A stretch of DNA of 64,000 bases from Paenibacillus pedocola (lineage in GTDB: Bacteria > Bacillota > Bacilli > Paenibacillales > Paenibacillaceae): positions 2,294,001 to 2,358,000 of the forward strand of contig NZ_CP134223.1 of the NCBI RefSeq assembly GCF_031599675.1, in the 5' to 3' direction. Within the stretch, counting starts at the first letter, position 1. Each line of letters begins with the position of its first letter. The notes beneath the pieces are model-generated. The model did not search any database. It was not told where the DNA came from and saw only the letters and a list, made by a program, of their open reading frames with translations. Made by a program: the position numbers and the translations under genes. Below are positions 44,733 through 52,955 of this stretch, piece by piece.

Positions 44733-45896
44733 ATGCCCAACAAACCAGTTAGCTCCGTTAAATCTGCTGAAGGCGTAAATCGTCCTGTACGCTCACCGCG
44801 TGCTAGGATATACAGATGGGGGCTATCCCTTCTCGCAGTGCTCGTTCTAGGATTACTCGTGTTCTTGCTTATTCCTTCACCGGTCCAGCCGGTACAGTGG
44901 TCCGCACCCGTTGCTCCCTCTTTTGAGGAAGCGGGTCCTTGGAAACAGAATAACAAACTCGGCTCGGCTCAGCTTGTTACTGATGCTCCCCAGTTCCCGG
45001 AATTCATTACTTTCGATAAAGAGGGCCAGCTATTTACAGGAGATTCAGACGGGAAAATTTACAAGGTTCCTTTCGATGCAGAGGGCAATCCCCAAAAAGC
45101 CCAGCTGTTTGCAGACACCAAAGGAACACCGAATGGGCTTATATTCGATGCCAACGGCGATTTGATCGTTACGGATGTCAAGAGGGGACTGCTGTCTATT
45201 AATCCATCCGGAAGTATTGAGGTATTGGCCGATAAAGTGGACGGCAAGCCCATCTATTTAGCGAATGAGCTTGATATTGCCAAGGACGGCTCCATTTATT
45301 TCTCTGATACTTCGAATTATGGTATCGTGACCTTCAAAGAAATTGCCGAGAACAAGCCGCATGGACGTTTGCTGAAGTACGATCCCATAACCAAGAAGAC
45401 GACCGTCCTGTTAGAAGGCCTCTATTTTGCAAACGGGGTTGCTTTGTCCGCGGATGAAGACTTTGTACTTGTGGCGGAATCTTATCATTACCAGTTGACC
45501 AGATATTGGCTCAAAGGACCGAATAAAGGTACCTCTGATATTTTTGCTGATAATATCGCAGGCTTTCCAGACAACATTACGCGTGATGACCAAGGTCATT
45601 TCTGGGTAGGTATCTTCACGACTCGCCTTTCTTTTGTAGATCAGATGCATAGCAGTCCATGGTTGGCTAGTACCATCGCCAAAGTACCGCAGTTTCTGCT
45701 CAGCGGTGCTAGCGCACCGGTTAAGCATGGACTCGCTGCGGAGTTCAGTCCGGAGGGAGAGCTTCTTGGAAGCTGGCATGATCCGGAAGGCGAATTATAT
45801 GGTGTAACTACGGCTGCAAGCCATAACGGATATTTATATATAGGGACGGCACCAGGGGGCAGCAAGGGGGTACATCGCGTGCTTTTAACAAAATAA
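44733..45896 (+). CDS. SMP-30/strictosidine-synthase-like beta-propeller, membrane-anchored
   Basis: A 387-residue protein. One N-terminal membrane helix (about 27-48: WGLSLLAVLVLGLLVFLLI) places the rest outside the cell. That part is a six-bladed propeller like SMP-30/gluconolactonase and plant strictosidine synthase (FPEFITFDKEGQLFTGDSDGKIY; GTPNGLIFDANGDLIVTD; GKPIYLANELDIAKDGSIYFSD; FPDNITRDDQGHFWVG). Members hydrolyse lactones or similar esters; the substrate here is unknown. AGGAGG precedes ATG 44733. The divergent TetR gene is its likely regulator. Confidence 0.88.
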   Translation: MPNKPVSSVKSAEGVNRPVRSPRARIYRWGLSLLAVLVLGLLVFLLIPSPVQPVQWSAPVAPSFEEAGPWKQNNKLGSAQLVTDAPQFPEFITFDKEGQLFTGDSDGKIYKVPFDAEGNPQKAQLFADTKGTPNGLIFDANGDLIVTDVKRGLLSINPSGSIEVLADKVDGKPIYLANELDIAKDGSIYFSDTSNYGIVTFKEIAENKPHGRLLKYDPITKKTTVLLEGLYFANGVALSADEDFVLVAESYHYQLTRYWLKGPNKGTSDIFADNIAGFPDNITRDDQGHFWVGIFTTRLSFVDQMHSSPWLASTIAKVPQFLLSGASAPVKHGLAAEFSPEGELLGSWHDPEGELYGVTTAASHNGYLYIGTAPGGSKGVHRVLLTK

Positions 45897-45975
45897 GGCT
45901 GGAATCCGGGAGGGGATGATACAGCTCTCAATGCATTAATGCAGGGTTCAACTAAAACGATGGCCAAATAGTAAT

Positions 45976-46019
45976 AAAAGATCCTTCCCGACTTCGGGAA
46001 CGGATCTTTTATTTTTCTT
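45976..46019. terminator. Bidirectional terminator
   Basis: AAAAGATCC..TTCCCGA / TCGGGAA..GGATCTTTT forms a long stem with a two-base loop, then ATTTTTCTT. It lies between SMP-30 and the convergent exporter operon. Confidence 0.92.
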
Positions 46020-46037
46020 AAGGCAACTAAGAATCGC

Positions 46038-47042
46038 CTATCCCGGCACACCCTCCGCATTTTCATAAATATTCATCACCACCTGCTGAATCGGCAGTTC
46101 TTTGACGGAAATGTCGGAGAAGCGGTGCTTTCGGGAGATGTCTTCCAGAAAATCACTAATGGAAATCTGGGCTGTGTCCACTTCAAGTGTAATTTGAAAA
46201 TCCGACGGCCGATCAATTACCTTGGTGTAGGCATTATCGAAAACCGTTTTACCGGCAGAGTCCGCAAAAGTAAAGCTGACTCGCTTCTTCTCCCCGAGAA
46301 ACAGCTTCAGCCGCTGCAGCGAATCATCAAAAACTTTTTCCCCATGGTTAATGACAATAACCCGGTGGGCAAGCTCTTCCACATCCTCAAGATCATGAGT
46401 AGTCAGAATACAGGTCATATTCCGCTTCTGATTCAGCTGCTGGATGAATTCGCGGATTTTGACCTTGGCGATCACATCAAGCCCGATAGTCGGCTCATCC
46501 AGGAACAAAATGTCCGGCTGATGCAGCATAGCCATAACGAATTCGCATTTCATGCGTTCACCCAGAGACAGCACTCTGGTTGGCTTTTCGATCACATGGG
46601 CAATATCCAGCAGCTCAGTCAGCTCTTCCAAACGGTGTTTGAAATCCTGATTGGTGATCCCATAGATTGCCTTGTTCATGTTGAAGCTGTCGATCGGCGG
46701 AATGTCCCAGATCAGCTGCGATTTCTGGCCGAAGACGGCTCCGATTTTGCCGACATAACGCTTCCGGTCCTTGGCAGGGGAGTAACCAAGCACTTGGATT
46801 TCTCCGCTTGTAGGATATAGCGCGCCGCAGAGCATTTTGATCGCGGTTGATTTTCCCGCCCCGTTAGGACCCAGAATACCGCAGATTTCCCCTTGGCTGA
46901 TGGCAAAGCTGATATCGTTGACAGCATGGATTACCACTTCTTCGCGCTGGAAGAAGCTTCGGATCGTCTGCCCCGCGCCTGCCCCACGCTTATAGGTTGT
47001 ATATGTTTTGGTCAAATGCTTCACATCAATCACCGGCATCAT
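46038..47042 (-). CDS. ABC-2 type exporter ATPase
   Basis: A 334-residue ATPase with Walker A (GPNGAGKST), Q-loop (FGQKSQLIWDIPP), signature LSLGERMKCE, Walker B (ILFLDEPTIGLD) and H-loop (TTHDLEDVEE). The FGQKSQLIWD sequence and the long N-terminal stretch before Walker A (YTTYKRGAGAGQTIRSFF) are typical of ATPases paired with DUF990-type permeases. The C-terminal 90 residues form an extra domain. The start ATG overlaps the permease stop (GGATGATG). It energises the two permeases encoded upstream. Confidence 0.92.
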   Translation of the reverse strand: MMPVIDVKHLTKTYTTYKRGAGAGQTIRSFFQREEVVIHAVNDISFAISQGEICGILGPNGAGKSTAIKMLCGALYPTSGEIQVLGYSPAKDRKRYVGKIGAVFGQKSQLIWDIPPIDSFNMNKAIYGITNQDFKHRLEELTELLDIAHVIEKPTRVLSLGERMKCEFVMAMLHQPDILFLDEPTIGLDVIAKVKIREFIQQLNQKRNMTCILTTHDLEDVEELAHRVIVINHGEKVFDDSLQRLKLFLGEKKRVSFTFADSAGKTVFDNAYTKVIDRPSDFQITLEVDTAQISISDFLEDISRKHRFSDISVKELPIQQVVMNIYENAEGVPG

Positions 47043-47821
47043 CCGCCTACCCCCTCGTACAATCTGATCATATGCCGGTACACCCATACCCCTGCCGCCA
47101 GGAATAACAAGCAGGGCAATACTGCAATGAAATCCCTGGCCTGCACCCGGCCAAGCAGCGCGGAAGCGGGGAGGAAGCCCACCATTCCCACAGGAATAAT
47201 CATCGTAGCTACAGCCTGCACAGCCTTCGGAAAAACAGGCAATGGATACTTTCCGATATTCAGCACGCTGTCAGCAAGCTCTGATATTCTCGAATTGCCC
47301 ACCCATTTGAAGGACATTGCGGCCATCATCAGCGATAATCCTGCGAGGACCGCCGTTCCGGCGATGAACAGCCCCATAAATTGAAGCCAGAAGAGCAGCG
47401 GAATGGCACCTGCCTGGATAACGGAGAAGATGAATAACGCAACACCACCCAGAAACAGGCCGATACTATCGGTAGAAAATGTAGTGGCGATAATGAAAAA
47501 CAGCGGATTCAGCGGCTTTAGCAGAATTACTTCGAAGCTTCCCTCACGGATATGGGACATGGTGGTCCAGAGCACACCGCCAAAAATAAGGCTCGAGAGG
47601 CCGCTGGACATGGTGAATACAGACTGGATCAATAGTACCTCATATAAGCTCCAGCCGGGAAAGCTGGTGCCGGCCCGGTAAATAAGCAGAGTCACCAGAG
47701 GAAACAGAGTATTGCCGACCAGTGTGATCAGACTGCTGATGATGAAATTCATGCGATAAGCTGCAGCTGCTTGTATAGCAGAATACATGCACTGCTTATA
47801 AACCTCGAGATACCGTTTCAT
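47039..47821 (-). CDS. ABC-2 exporter permease (DUF990/ABC2_membrane_6 type)
   Basis: A 260-residue membrane protein with six predicted helices. Its signature is MSSGLSSLIFGGVLWTTMSHIREGSFEVILLKPLNPL in the middle (written from its parts GLSSLIFGG and REGSFEVILLKPLNP), as in ABC2_membrane_6 proteins. It starts at ATG 47821 and overlaps the ATPase gene by four bases. The cargo of this family is not known. Confidence 0.87.
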   Translation of the reverse strand: MKRYLEVYKQCMYSAIQAAAAYRMNFIISSLITLVGNTLFPLVTLLIYRAGTSFPGWSLYEVLLIQSVFTMSSGLSSLIFGGVLWTTMSHIREGSFEVILLKPLNPLFFIIATTFSTDSIGLFLGGVALFIFSVIQAGAIPLLFWLQFMGLFIAGTAVLAGLSLMMAAMSFKWVGNSRISELADSVLNIGKYPLPVFPKAVQAVATMIIPVGMVGFLPASALLGRVQARDFIAVLPCLLFLAAGVWVYRHMIRLYEGVGG

Positions 47822-47848
47822 GTACAGAATTATCCTCTCATGGGGCAA

Positions 47849-48667
47849 TCACGCGCCGACTGCGGTAAACTGCTTCATCGCCAGACGGCGGACCAGCTCG
47901 TTGATTCCGAAGGTAATGAACACAGCAACTGCCTGCACGCCCACAGCCTGCTGAATGGAAAGCTCAAGGCCTCCAAGCGAATAGTGTCCGGTGAATACCA
48001 TTGCAGGCATGTAGGCGATGTATTGAAACGGCAGGAAGAACTGGGTTACCTGAAGCCAGTGCGGGAAAAAATCCAGGGGAATTAGCGCACCTGAAAAAAT
48101 GCCCGACACCAGCATAAATGCACTGCGTATTCCATTGGATTGGACAAGCCAAAAGGAAGTCAGGCCAATCGTGTAGTTCACATAAAAATTCATCATAAAG
48201 GCAAGCAGCACACTTAGAATCGTCCAAGGAAAGCTCACCGGCCGCATATCGACACCGAAAATAAAAATAAAGATCAGCAGGCAGGGCAGAAATTCAAACA
48301 GGAAGCCCAGCGAGCGGTGTCCGATTTTTTGAAACAAGGCGAAAGAACGGTGATGAATCGGGCGCAAATGAAAGGTCAGAAACTTACCGGTGCGCACAAG
48401 CATGGATAAGTTCCAATCGGCAAAATCCATAATCAGGTAACCGATCAGCGCAGTAGCACCGAAATACCGGATCATCTGGGGAAGAGAGATACCGCCAAGC
48501 GAAGAATGGTCTCCATATACTGCCGTCCAGATAAAATATTGCACCATAAAGTATACAGGGCCGACGATGATGGACACCATGGAATGAGTGCGGTAGGCAC
48601 TCCATTCTTTATAGGTTACGCCCGCCACCGTCCGGCAAATCTGCCAATTGTATTTTAAGCTGTTCAT
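47849..48667 (-). CDS. ABC-2 exporter permease, second subunit
   Basis: A 272-residue membrane protein with six predicted helices (for example SMVSIIVGPVYFMVQYFIW and FLLPF..YIAYMPAMVFTG). The segment LVRTGKFLTFHLRPIHHRSF corresponds to the conserved 'G-L-L-R-P' loop of DUF990 permeases. It likely forms a heterodimer with the permease encoded downstream. Its ATG (48667) shares one base with the stop of the serine hydrolase gene (TAATG), so translation of the hydrolase and exporter should be coupled. Confidence 0.85.
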   Translation of the reverse strand: MNSLKYNWQICRTVAGVTYKEWSAYRTHSMVSIIVGPVYFMVQYFIWTAVYGDHSSLGGISLPQMIRYFGATALIGYLIMDFADWNLSMLVRTGKFLTFHLRPIHHRSFALFQKIGHRSLGFLFEFLPCLLIFIFIFGVDMRPVSFPWTILSVLLAFMMNFYVNYTIGLTSFWLVQSNGIRSAFMLVSGIFSGALIPLDFFPHWLQVTQFFLPFQYIAYMPAMVFTGHYSLGGLELSIQQAVGVQAVAVFITFGINELVRRLAMKQFTAVGA

Positions 48668-49860
48668 TAAGTGAGCCCTGACCAAATAATATTGGTTACA
48701 TTATATAATCCCTCTGCGTACCAGTTATCACCGGTAAATGGCACAAACCATACAGCAGCGAGCTGCTCTGTGGGATCTATGACCATACAGCAGGCCCCTG
48801 CACCTTCATGAAAATAAGTGGTTTCTGAATAGAGGTAAGCGGGACCTCTCCGCATATCCAGTCCAATGCCATAGCTCCGGTCGCTTTCATTGGCTCCCCA
48901 GCAGTGATCAGGAATTCCGTACAAGGTGCGGGTCGTGATTTTTTCGACGGCTTTACGGCCGATAATACGGGTACCCTCAAGCGTTCCCAGCCCCAAAAGC
49001 ATGTTGGCGAACCGGATGAGATCGGCTGGAGTTGAGATAAGACCACCTCCGGTTCTGGACACGGTATCCCACAGCTTTTCCGCCTGCGAGTATTCAGGCT
49101 GCTTACCGTCGACGATATCATTCAACCGCTTTTCGTGCCGCTCGTTTCTGATAATGGCCCGTCTGGCCAATTCAGGAGTCAGTTCCCAGGCCGTATCTTT
49201 CATACCCAGAGGCTTCAGAATTTGCTCTTCTATATATTGTTCAGCGGTTATACCCGTCACCTTTTTGATGATTTCTCCGAGCAGGCAAAAACCGAATGAG
49301 CAGTATTGCCATTCCTCACCCGGTTGTTTATTAAGACCGCAGCTTAGCGCAGCTTTGATCCAGTCCGGCTCACCGTCCTCAGGAGTGAATTTTTCGAAAT
49401 ACTCATCGATTACCTGCCAATAAGACTTATGATAGGGAACCAGGCTCTCCGCACAGTCGGGAAACATCCCCGAGGTGTGGGTCAGAAGGCTGTAGATATC
49501 GATTTTGTCAAAAGGCGCCACCTTAAAAGGTTCAAGTATATCACCAACTGGGGTGTTAAATCGGATCATTCCGTCCTCAACAAGTTTGGCGACTGCGACT
49601 GAGGTAACTGCCTTGGTGATCGATGCAATATTATGAACGGTTGTCGGCAGCAGCGGCTCCGGCCGGTCTTCACGGAATGACAGGGGGCCAATAGCTCCGT
49701 GCATAAATGTCTTTCCGTACCTTGAGGCACAATAGGATGCAGCCTGGAGTTTATTGTCCTCGATCAGCTTCTGAAAATGGGCGTTCAATACGCCGATTCT
49801 TGAAGCGTCATACCCCACCTCTGCCGGTGAACAGTCGGTAACGCCTGGAATTTGCAGCAT
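48667..49860 (-). CDS. Serine hydrolase of the beta-lactamase class C/PBP4* family
   Basis: A 397-residue protein with SITK (nucleophile Ser 80 and Lys 83), YCS (Tyr 186, in place of the usual YxN) and FHEGAG near residue 345 (the HxG/KTG element). It resembles esterases and D-aminopeptidases of Pfam Beta-lactamase. No signal peptide or membrane helix is seen, so it seems cytoplasmic. AAGGAGG precedes ATG 49860. It is the first gene of the four-gene exporter operon and overlaps the next gene, which hints that its product or substrate is handled by the exporter. Confidence 0.88.
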   Translation of the reverse strand: MLQIPGVTDCSPAEVGYDASRIGVLNAHFQKLIEDNKLQAASYCASRYGKTFMHGAIGPLSFREDRPEPLLPTTVHNIASITKAVTSVAVAKLVEDGMIRFNTPVGDILEPFKVAPFDKIDIYSLLTHTSGMFPDCAESLVPYHKSYWQVIDEYFEKFTPEDGEPDWIKAALSCGLNKQPGEEWQYCSFGFCLLGEIIKKVTGITAEQYIEEQILKPLGMKDTAWELTPELARRAIIRNERHEKRLNDIVDGKQPEYSQAEKLWDTVSRTGGGLISTPADLIRFANMLLGLGTLEGTRIIGRKAVEKITTRTLYGIPDHCWGANESDRSYGIGLDMRRGPAYLYSETTYFHEGAGACCMVIDPTEQLAAVWFVPFTGDNWYAEGLYNVTNIIWSGLT

Positions 49861-49892
49861 AACTTATAAGCCTCCTTAAATGATTTACAGGT

Positions 49893-49907
49893 TAGAGTGT
49901 CACTCTA
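49893..49907. promoter_or_regulatory. Perfect palindrome upstream of the hydrolase operon
   Basis: TAGAGTG-T-CACTCTA is a perfect 15-base inverted repeat, 33 bases before the hydrolase start. On the minus strand it lies about 10 bases after TTGAGA and just before a TCTAAC-like minus-10, the position of MerR-family operators; no MerR gene is in the window. Confidence 0.5.
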
Positions 49908-50085
49908 TTAAAGCGCTCTCAACGATACGCTTCATTATATTTCCAAAGAATGGATGTTACAACGGTAAGTTTGTTTATAACCAAAGTTGCCCTGGAAATG
50001 AGTTAGTTCGCTTTCGAATCTGTCACTTCATGTTAATATGAGGTGAAAGAAGCAAATCGTGATAGGAAGGAATAAAAAAATTACT

Positions 50086-51393
50086 ATGAATACTACTAAA
50101 CCGCTGAAAAAAACTGTAACCTTCTTTGAAGCTTTAGCCATTGTTGTAGGAATGATTATCGGGTCAGGGATTTTCCTGAAGCCCGGTATTGTGCTGAATA
50201 ATGCCGGTACACCATGGCTGAGTATCTTGGCCTGGGGGGTGGGGGGAATCATTACTCTGGCTTCTGCACTGAGCGTAGCGGAAATTGCAGCCGCTATTCC
50301 CAAATCCGGCGGTCTGTACACCTATTTGGGTGAACTTTATGGGGGCGTGTTCGGATACCTGCTGGGGTGGGTGCAGGCTGTCATCTCTTATCCTGCTTCA
50401 GTAGCAGCGCTTGCGATTGCATTTGCTACCTATTCTGGCTACTTTTTGCCGATGAATGACTGGCAGCAGAAGCTGCTGGCGGTTTCGATTCTGGCTTTTA
50501 TCCTCGTCATGAACGTCATTGCCACCAAATTCGGAGGGATTATTCAGACTGTTGCGACTGTTGGCAAGCTGATTCCGGTGGCGGGTATCATCGGTGTCGG
50601 TCTCTTTTCAAATTTGGCTCCCGGTTTTGGGGGGATAGGGGCATCTGCAGCGGGTACGGGTTTTGGGGTGGCGGTTCTGGGTACTCTGTGGGCATATGAC
50701 GGCTGGATCGGGGTGACCAATATGGCGGGAGAAATCAAAGATCCGGTTAAGACACTGCCAAAAGTCATTTCAATCGGGGTTATATTTGTTATTGCAGTAT
50801 ATGTCTTGTTCAATATTGCAATTTTCAAGGTGCTGCCCTACGATCAGATTGTTTCTTCCAAGACTCCGGGAGCTGACGCGGCAGAGGCGTTATTCGGAAG
50901 CGGCGGCGGGGCTTTTATTACGGCGGGAATTATTGTGTCGGTACTAGGTGCGCTGAACGGTTACTTAATGACCGCTGCGCGGGTGCCCCTGGTAATGGGG
51001 GAGCAGAATCAGATTCCTTTTTCCCGTGTACTCCGCAGCATCCATCCCAAGTTCCAGACTCCGGCCAATGCGCTTATTTTTCAGAGCGTGCTGGCGGTGA
51101 TCTATATTTTCTCGGGAACCTTTGACACCCTGACGGACTTGCTGGTATTTGTATTATGGATTTTCTTTACCATGGGTGTGTTTGGTGTATTCATCTTGCG
51201 TAAAAAAATGCCGGCTGCGAAGGGACGTTACCGTGTGCCGCTCTACCCGGTTACTCCGATCATCGGAGTGGCAGGCGGGCTCTATATTCTGGGCAGCACG
51301 ATTGTCAGTGATCCGCTGCGCTCTCTTATTGGAATAGGGATTACTCTGGCCGGACTTCCGGTCTATTATGTTCTGTCCCGCAAAAACCAGTAA
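50086..51393 (+). CDS. APC-family amino acid permease (SteT/LAT-like exchanger)
   Basis: A 435-residue membrane protein with 12 helices. The first helix has IVVGMIIGSGIFLKPG, the substrate-binding glycine motif of the APC family, followed by GGIITLASALSVAEIAAAIPKSGGLYTYLGELYG. The overall look is that of the L-type exchangers such as the Bacillus serine/threonine exchanger SteT. The start is uncertain: ATG 50086 has AGGAAGGA 15 bases upstream, while GTG 50059 has GAGGTGA. Confidence 0.88.
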   Translation: MNTTKPLKKTVTFFEALAIVVGMIIGSGIFLKPGIVLNNAGTPWLSILAWGVGGIITLASALSVAEIAAAIPKSGGLYTYLGELYGGVFGYLLGWVQAVISYPASVAALAIAFATYSGYFLPMNDWQQKLLAVSILAFILVMNVIATKFGGIIQTVATVGKLIPVAGIIGVGLFSNLAPGFGGIGASAAGTGFGVAVLGTLWAYDGWIGVTNMAGEIKDPVKTLPKVISIGVIFVIAVYVLFNIAIFKVLPYDQIVSSKTPGADAAEALFGSGGGAFITAGIIVSVLGALNGYLMTAARVPLVMGEQNQIPFSRVLRSIHPKFQTPANALIFQSVLAVIYIFSGTFDTLTDLLVFVLWIFFTMGVFGVFILRKKMPAAKGRYRVPLYPVTPIIGVAGGLYILGSTIVSDPLRSLIGIGITLAGLPVYYVLSRKNQ

Positions 51394-51396
51394 TAA

Positions 51397-51430
51397 ACAA
51401 AGACCGCAGCTAGCAAAGGGCGGTCTTTGT
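51397..51430 (+). terminator. Terminator after the APC permease
   Basis: Perfect stem ACAAAGACCGC / GCGGTCTTTGT. The T-tract is short (CATTT), and the hairpin can serve both convergent genes. Confidence 0.8.
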
Positions 51431-51458
51431 CATTTATCCTTAACTTGAGAAGCCTGAT

Positions 51459-51824
51459 CTAGCTATGCTCTGCGATCTGCACCTCGAAGCCGTCCGGGTC
51501 CAGCACATAAAAGAACCGCAGGCTGGGATTCGGCGAAACCGGCCCGCGCGCTACCGGGATGCCCTGGCCTTTCAACTCTTCGATTGCCCGGTCCAGAGAC
51601 GCTACTTCGAACCCGACGGACACTCCGCATTCCGGCTTCAGAGCCTGTTCGGTTCCCTGAATCAGCTCGATCTTGGGCTGCCCCTCTGTCCCTAACATCA
51701 CAATCTGTCTTCCTCTGCTCTCAAATCTGCGTTCAATGGGTAGTCCCAAGATCCGGTGATAAAAATCAAGTGAAGCCTCCAGATCGCGTACCCGAAGCGT
51801 AATCCAATTTAGTTTTATAATCAT
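51459..51824 (-). CDS. VOC-superfamily (glyoxalase-like) protein
   Basis: A 121-residue protein of two beta-alpha-beta-beta-beta units. It begins MIIKLNWITLRVRDLEASLDFYHRILGL (in parts: WITLRVRDLEASLDFY, RILGLPIE) and ends RFFYVLDPDGFEVQIAEHS, the usual vicinal-oxygen-chelate pattern with a metal-ligand glutamate in FEVQIAE. Whether it is a lyase, a dioxygenase or a drug-binding resistance protein cannot be told. CGGAGGACA precedes ATG 51824. Confidence 0.87.
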   Translation of the reverse strand: MIIKLNWITLRVRDLEASLDFYHRILGLPIERRFESRGRQIVMLGTEGQPKIELIQGTEQALKPECGVSVGFEVASLDRAIEELKGQGIPVARGPVSPNPSLRFFYVLDPDGFEVQIAEHS

Positions 51825-51899
51825 AAGGCCGTGTCCTCCGTTTCAGCGTGTGATTGTCCTGCTGTTTCCATTATACGTTATAATCTGCTTAAAAAAATA

Positions 51900-51928
51900 T
51901 TGACAGACGGATCTCAGAGAGGTATGAT
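51900..51928 (+). promoter_or_regulatory. Strong sigma-A promoter of the second tRNA-Lys
   Basis: TTGACA, 17 bases, TATGAT, 46 bases before the tRNA. The second tRNA copy thus has its own near-consensus promoter, not shared in sequence with that of the first copy. Confidence 0.85.
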
Positions 51929-51973
51929 ATAAGAGTTCCCTTTGAGGTTATATTATTAAATCCAACATCATAT

Positions 51974-52046
51974 GGACTCTTAGCTCAGTTGGTAGAGCAG
52001 TAGACTCTTAATCTATTTGTCCAGGGTTCGAGCCCCTGAGAGTCCA
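51974..52046 (+). tRNA. tRNA-Lys (anticodon CTT), copy 2
   Basis: Identical over its 73 bases to the tRNA-Lys at 43460-43532: same acceptor GGACTCT, same anticodon loop CTCTTAA, no encoded CCA. Flanks are duplicated too: 116 bases (51964-52079) match 43450-43565 with two differences. Confidence 0.97.
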
Positions 52047-52053
52047 TCACAGG

Positions 52054-52079
52054 AAGAACGGCAGCGATGCCGTTCTTTT
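52054..52079 (+). terminator. Terminator of the second tRNA-Lys
   Basis: Stem AAGAACGGCA / TGCCGTTCTT with a GCGA loop and TTTT, the same hairpin as after copy 1 but with a shorter T-run. Confidence 0.9.
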
Positions 52080-52125
52080 GCTGTTCAGGCAGCAAACCCC
52101 CATTCCGGACAGTAAACCATAACAA

Positions 52126-52164
52126 AGAAGAGAGTCTCCTTACACCAGGAGACTCTCTTTTTCT
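52126..52164. terminator. Bidirectional terminator before the iron ABC genes
   Basis: Perfect stem AGAGAGTCTCCT / AGGAGACTCTCT with a TACACC loop, flanked by AAAGA and TTTTTCTTTT. It ends the minus-strand ABC operon and backs up the tRNA terminator. Confidence 0.9.
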
Positions 52165-52187
52165 TTTACATAGTAATCGTTCAGGTG

Positions 52188-52955
52188 TTATCTGGTCTCC
52201 AGATAGGCAATGCCAAGTCCGCCGGTTACGGGGTTGCGGTAAGTCTCACAGGACACATCGAATACCTGTCCGATCAGCTCCTTGGTTAGAATATCTTCAG
52301 GCTTGCCGCTGGCAGCAACTTGCCCGTCTTTCATGACATATAAATAATCACAATATTCCGCAGCGAGAGTAAGGTCATGGAGCGCAGCGAGAATACCGAT
52401 ATCCAGCTTTTTGACGATATTAAGAATCTGCAGCTGGAATTTGATATCCAAATGGTTGGTCGGTTCGTCTAGAATCATGAATTCCGGCTGCTGGGCAAGG
52501 ACACGGGCCAGAATGACACGCTGCTTCTCTCCGCCGGATAATGAATTATAGCTGCGGTCTGCATGGCCATCCAGATTAACCCGGCGCAGCGCACCGGAGA
52601 CGATGTTCTGATCTTCCTGATTGTCAGTCTCTAGCATCCCTTTATGCGGGGTTCTGCCCATGGCTACCATTTCCCGTACAGTGAAGTCGAAGCTCAGTTC
52701 GTTGAACTGGCCGACCACACCCAGCTTTTGCGCGACAACTTTGGGGCTTGATTTCATAACATCCAATTCAGAGAGGAAGACGTCGCCCTGCCGCGGTTTG
52801 ATGACTTTATAAATGCTCTTCAGGAGCGTGGATTTGCCGCAGCCGTTGGGTCCGATCAGGCCGACAAACTGCTTATTGCGGACTTTGAGGGACACATCTT
52901 TAACAATATTTACAGTGGAGAAGGAGACCGATAAGTGATCAACGTTTAAGTTCAT
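52188..52955 (-). CDS. Iron-siderophore ABC transporter ATPase (FecE/FhuC type)
   Basis: A 255-residue ATPase with [15 protein letters not shown] (Walker A), YNSLSGGEKQRVILARVLAQQP (signature), FMILDEPTNHLDIKFQ (Walker B) and ALHDLTLAAEYCD (H-loop), the classical form of iron(III)-siderophore and vitamin B12 importers. It shares one base with the permease gene upstream. The Fur boxes at 54115-54145 indicate control by iron. Confidence 0.93.
   Translation of the reverse strand: MNLNVDHLSVSFSTVNIVKDVSLKVRNKQFVGLIGPNGCGKSTLLKSIYKVIKPRQGDVFLSELDVMKSSPKVVAQKLGVVGQFNELSFDFTVREMVAMGRTPHKGMLETDNQEDQNIVSGALRRVNLDGHADRSYNSLSGGEKQRVILARVLAQQPEFMILDEPTNHLDIKFQLQILNIVKKLDIGILAALHDLTLAAEYCDYLYVMKDGQVAASGKPEDILTKELIGQVFDVSCETYRNPVTGGLGIAYLETR

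Noticed and set aside
43450..52079. Complete integrative element between the two tRNA-Lys genes
   Set aside because: No integrase, relaxase or phage gene lies between them, and whole tRNA genes rather than 3' fragments are repeated. It is kept only as a duplication worth checking.
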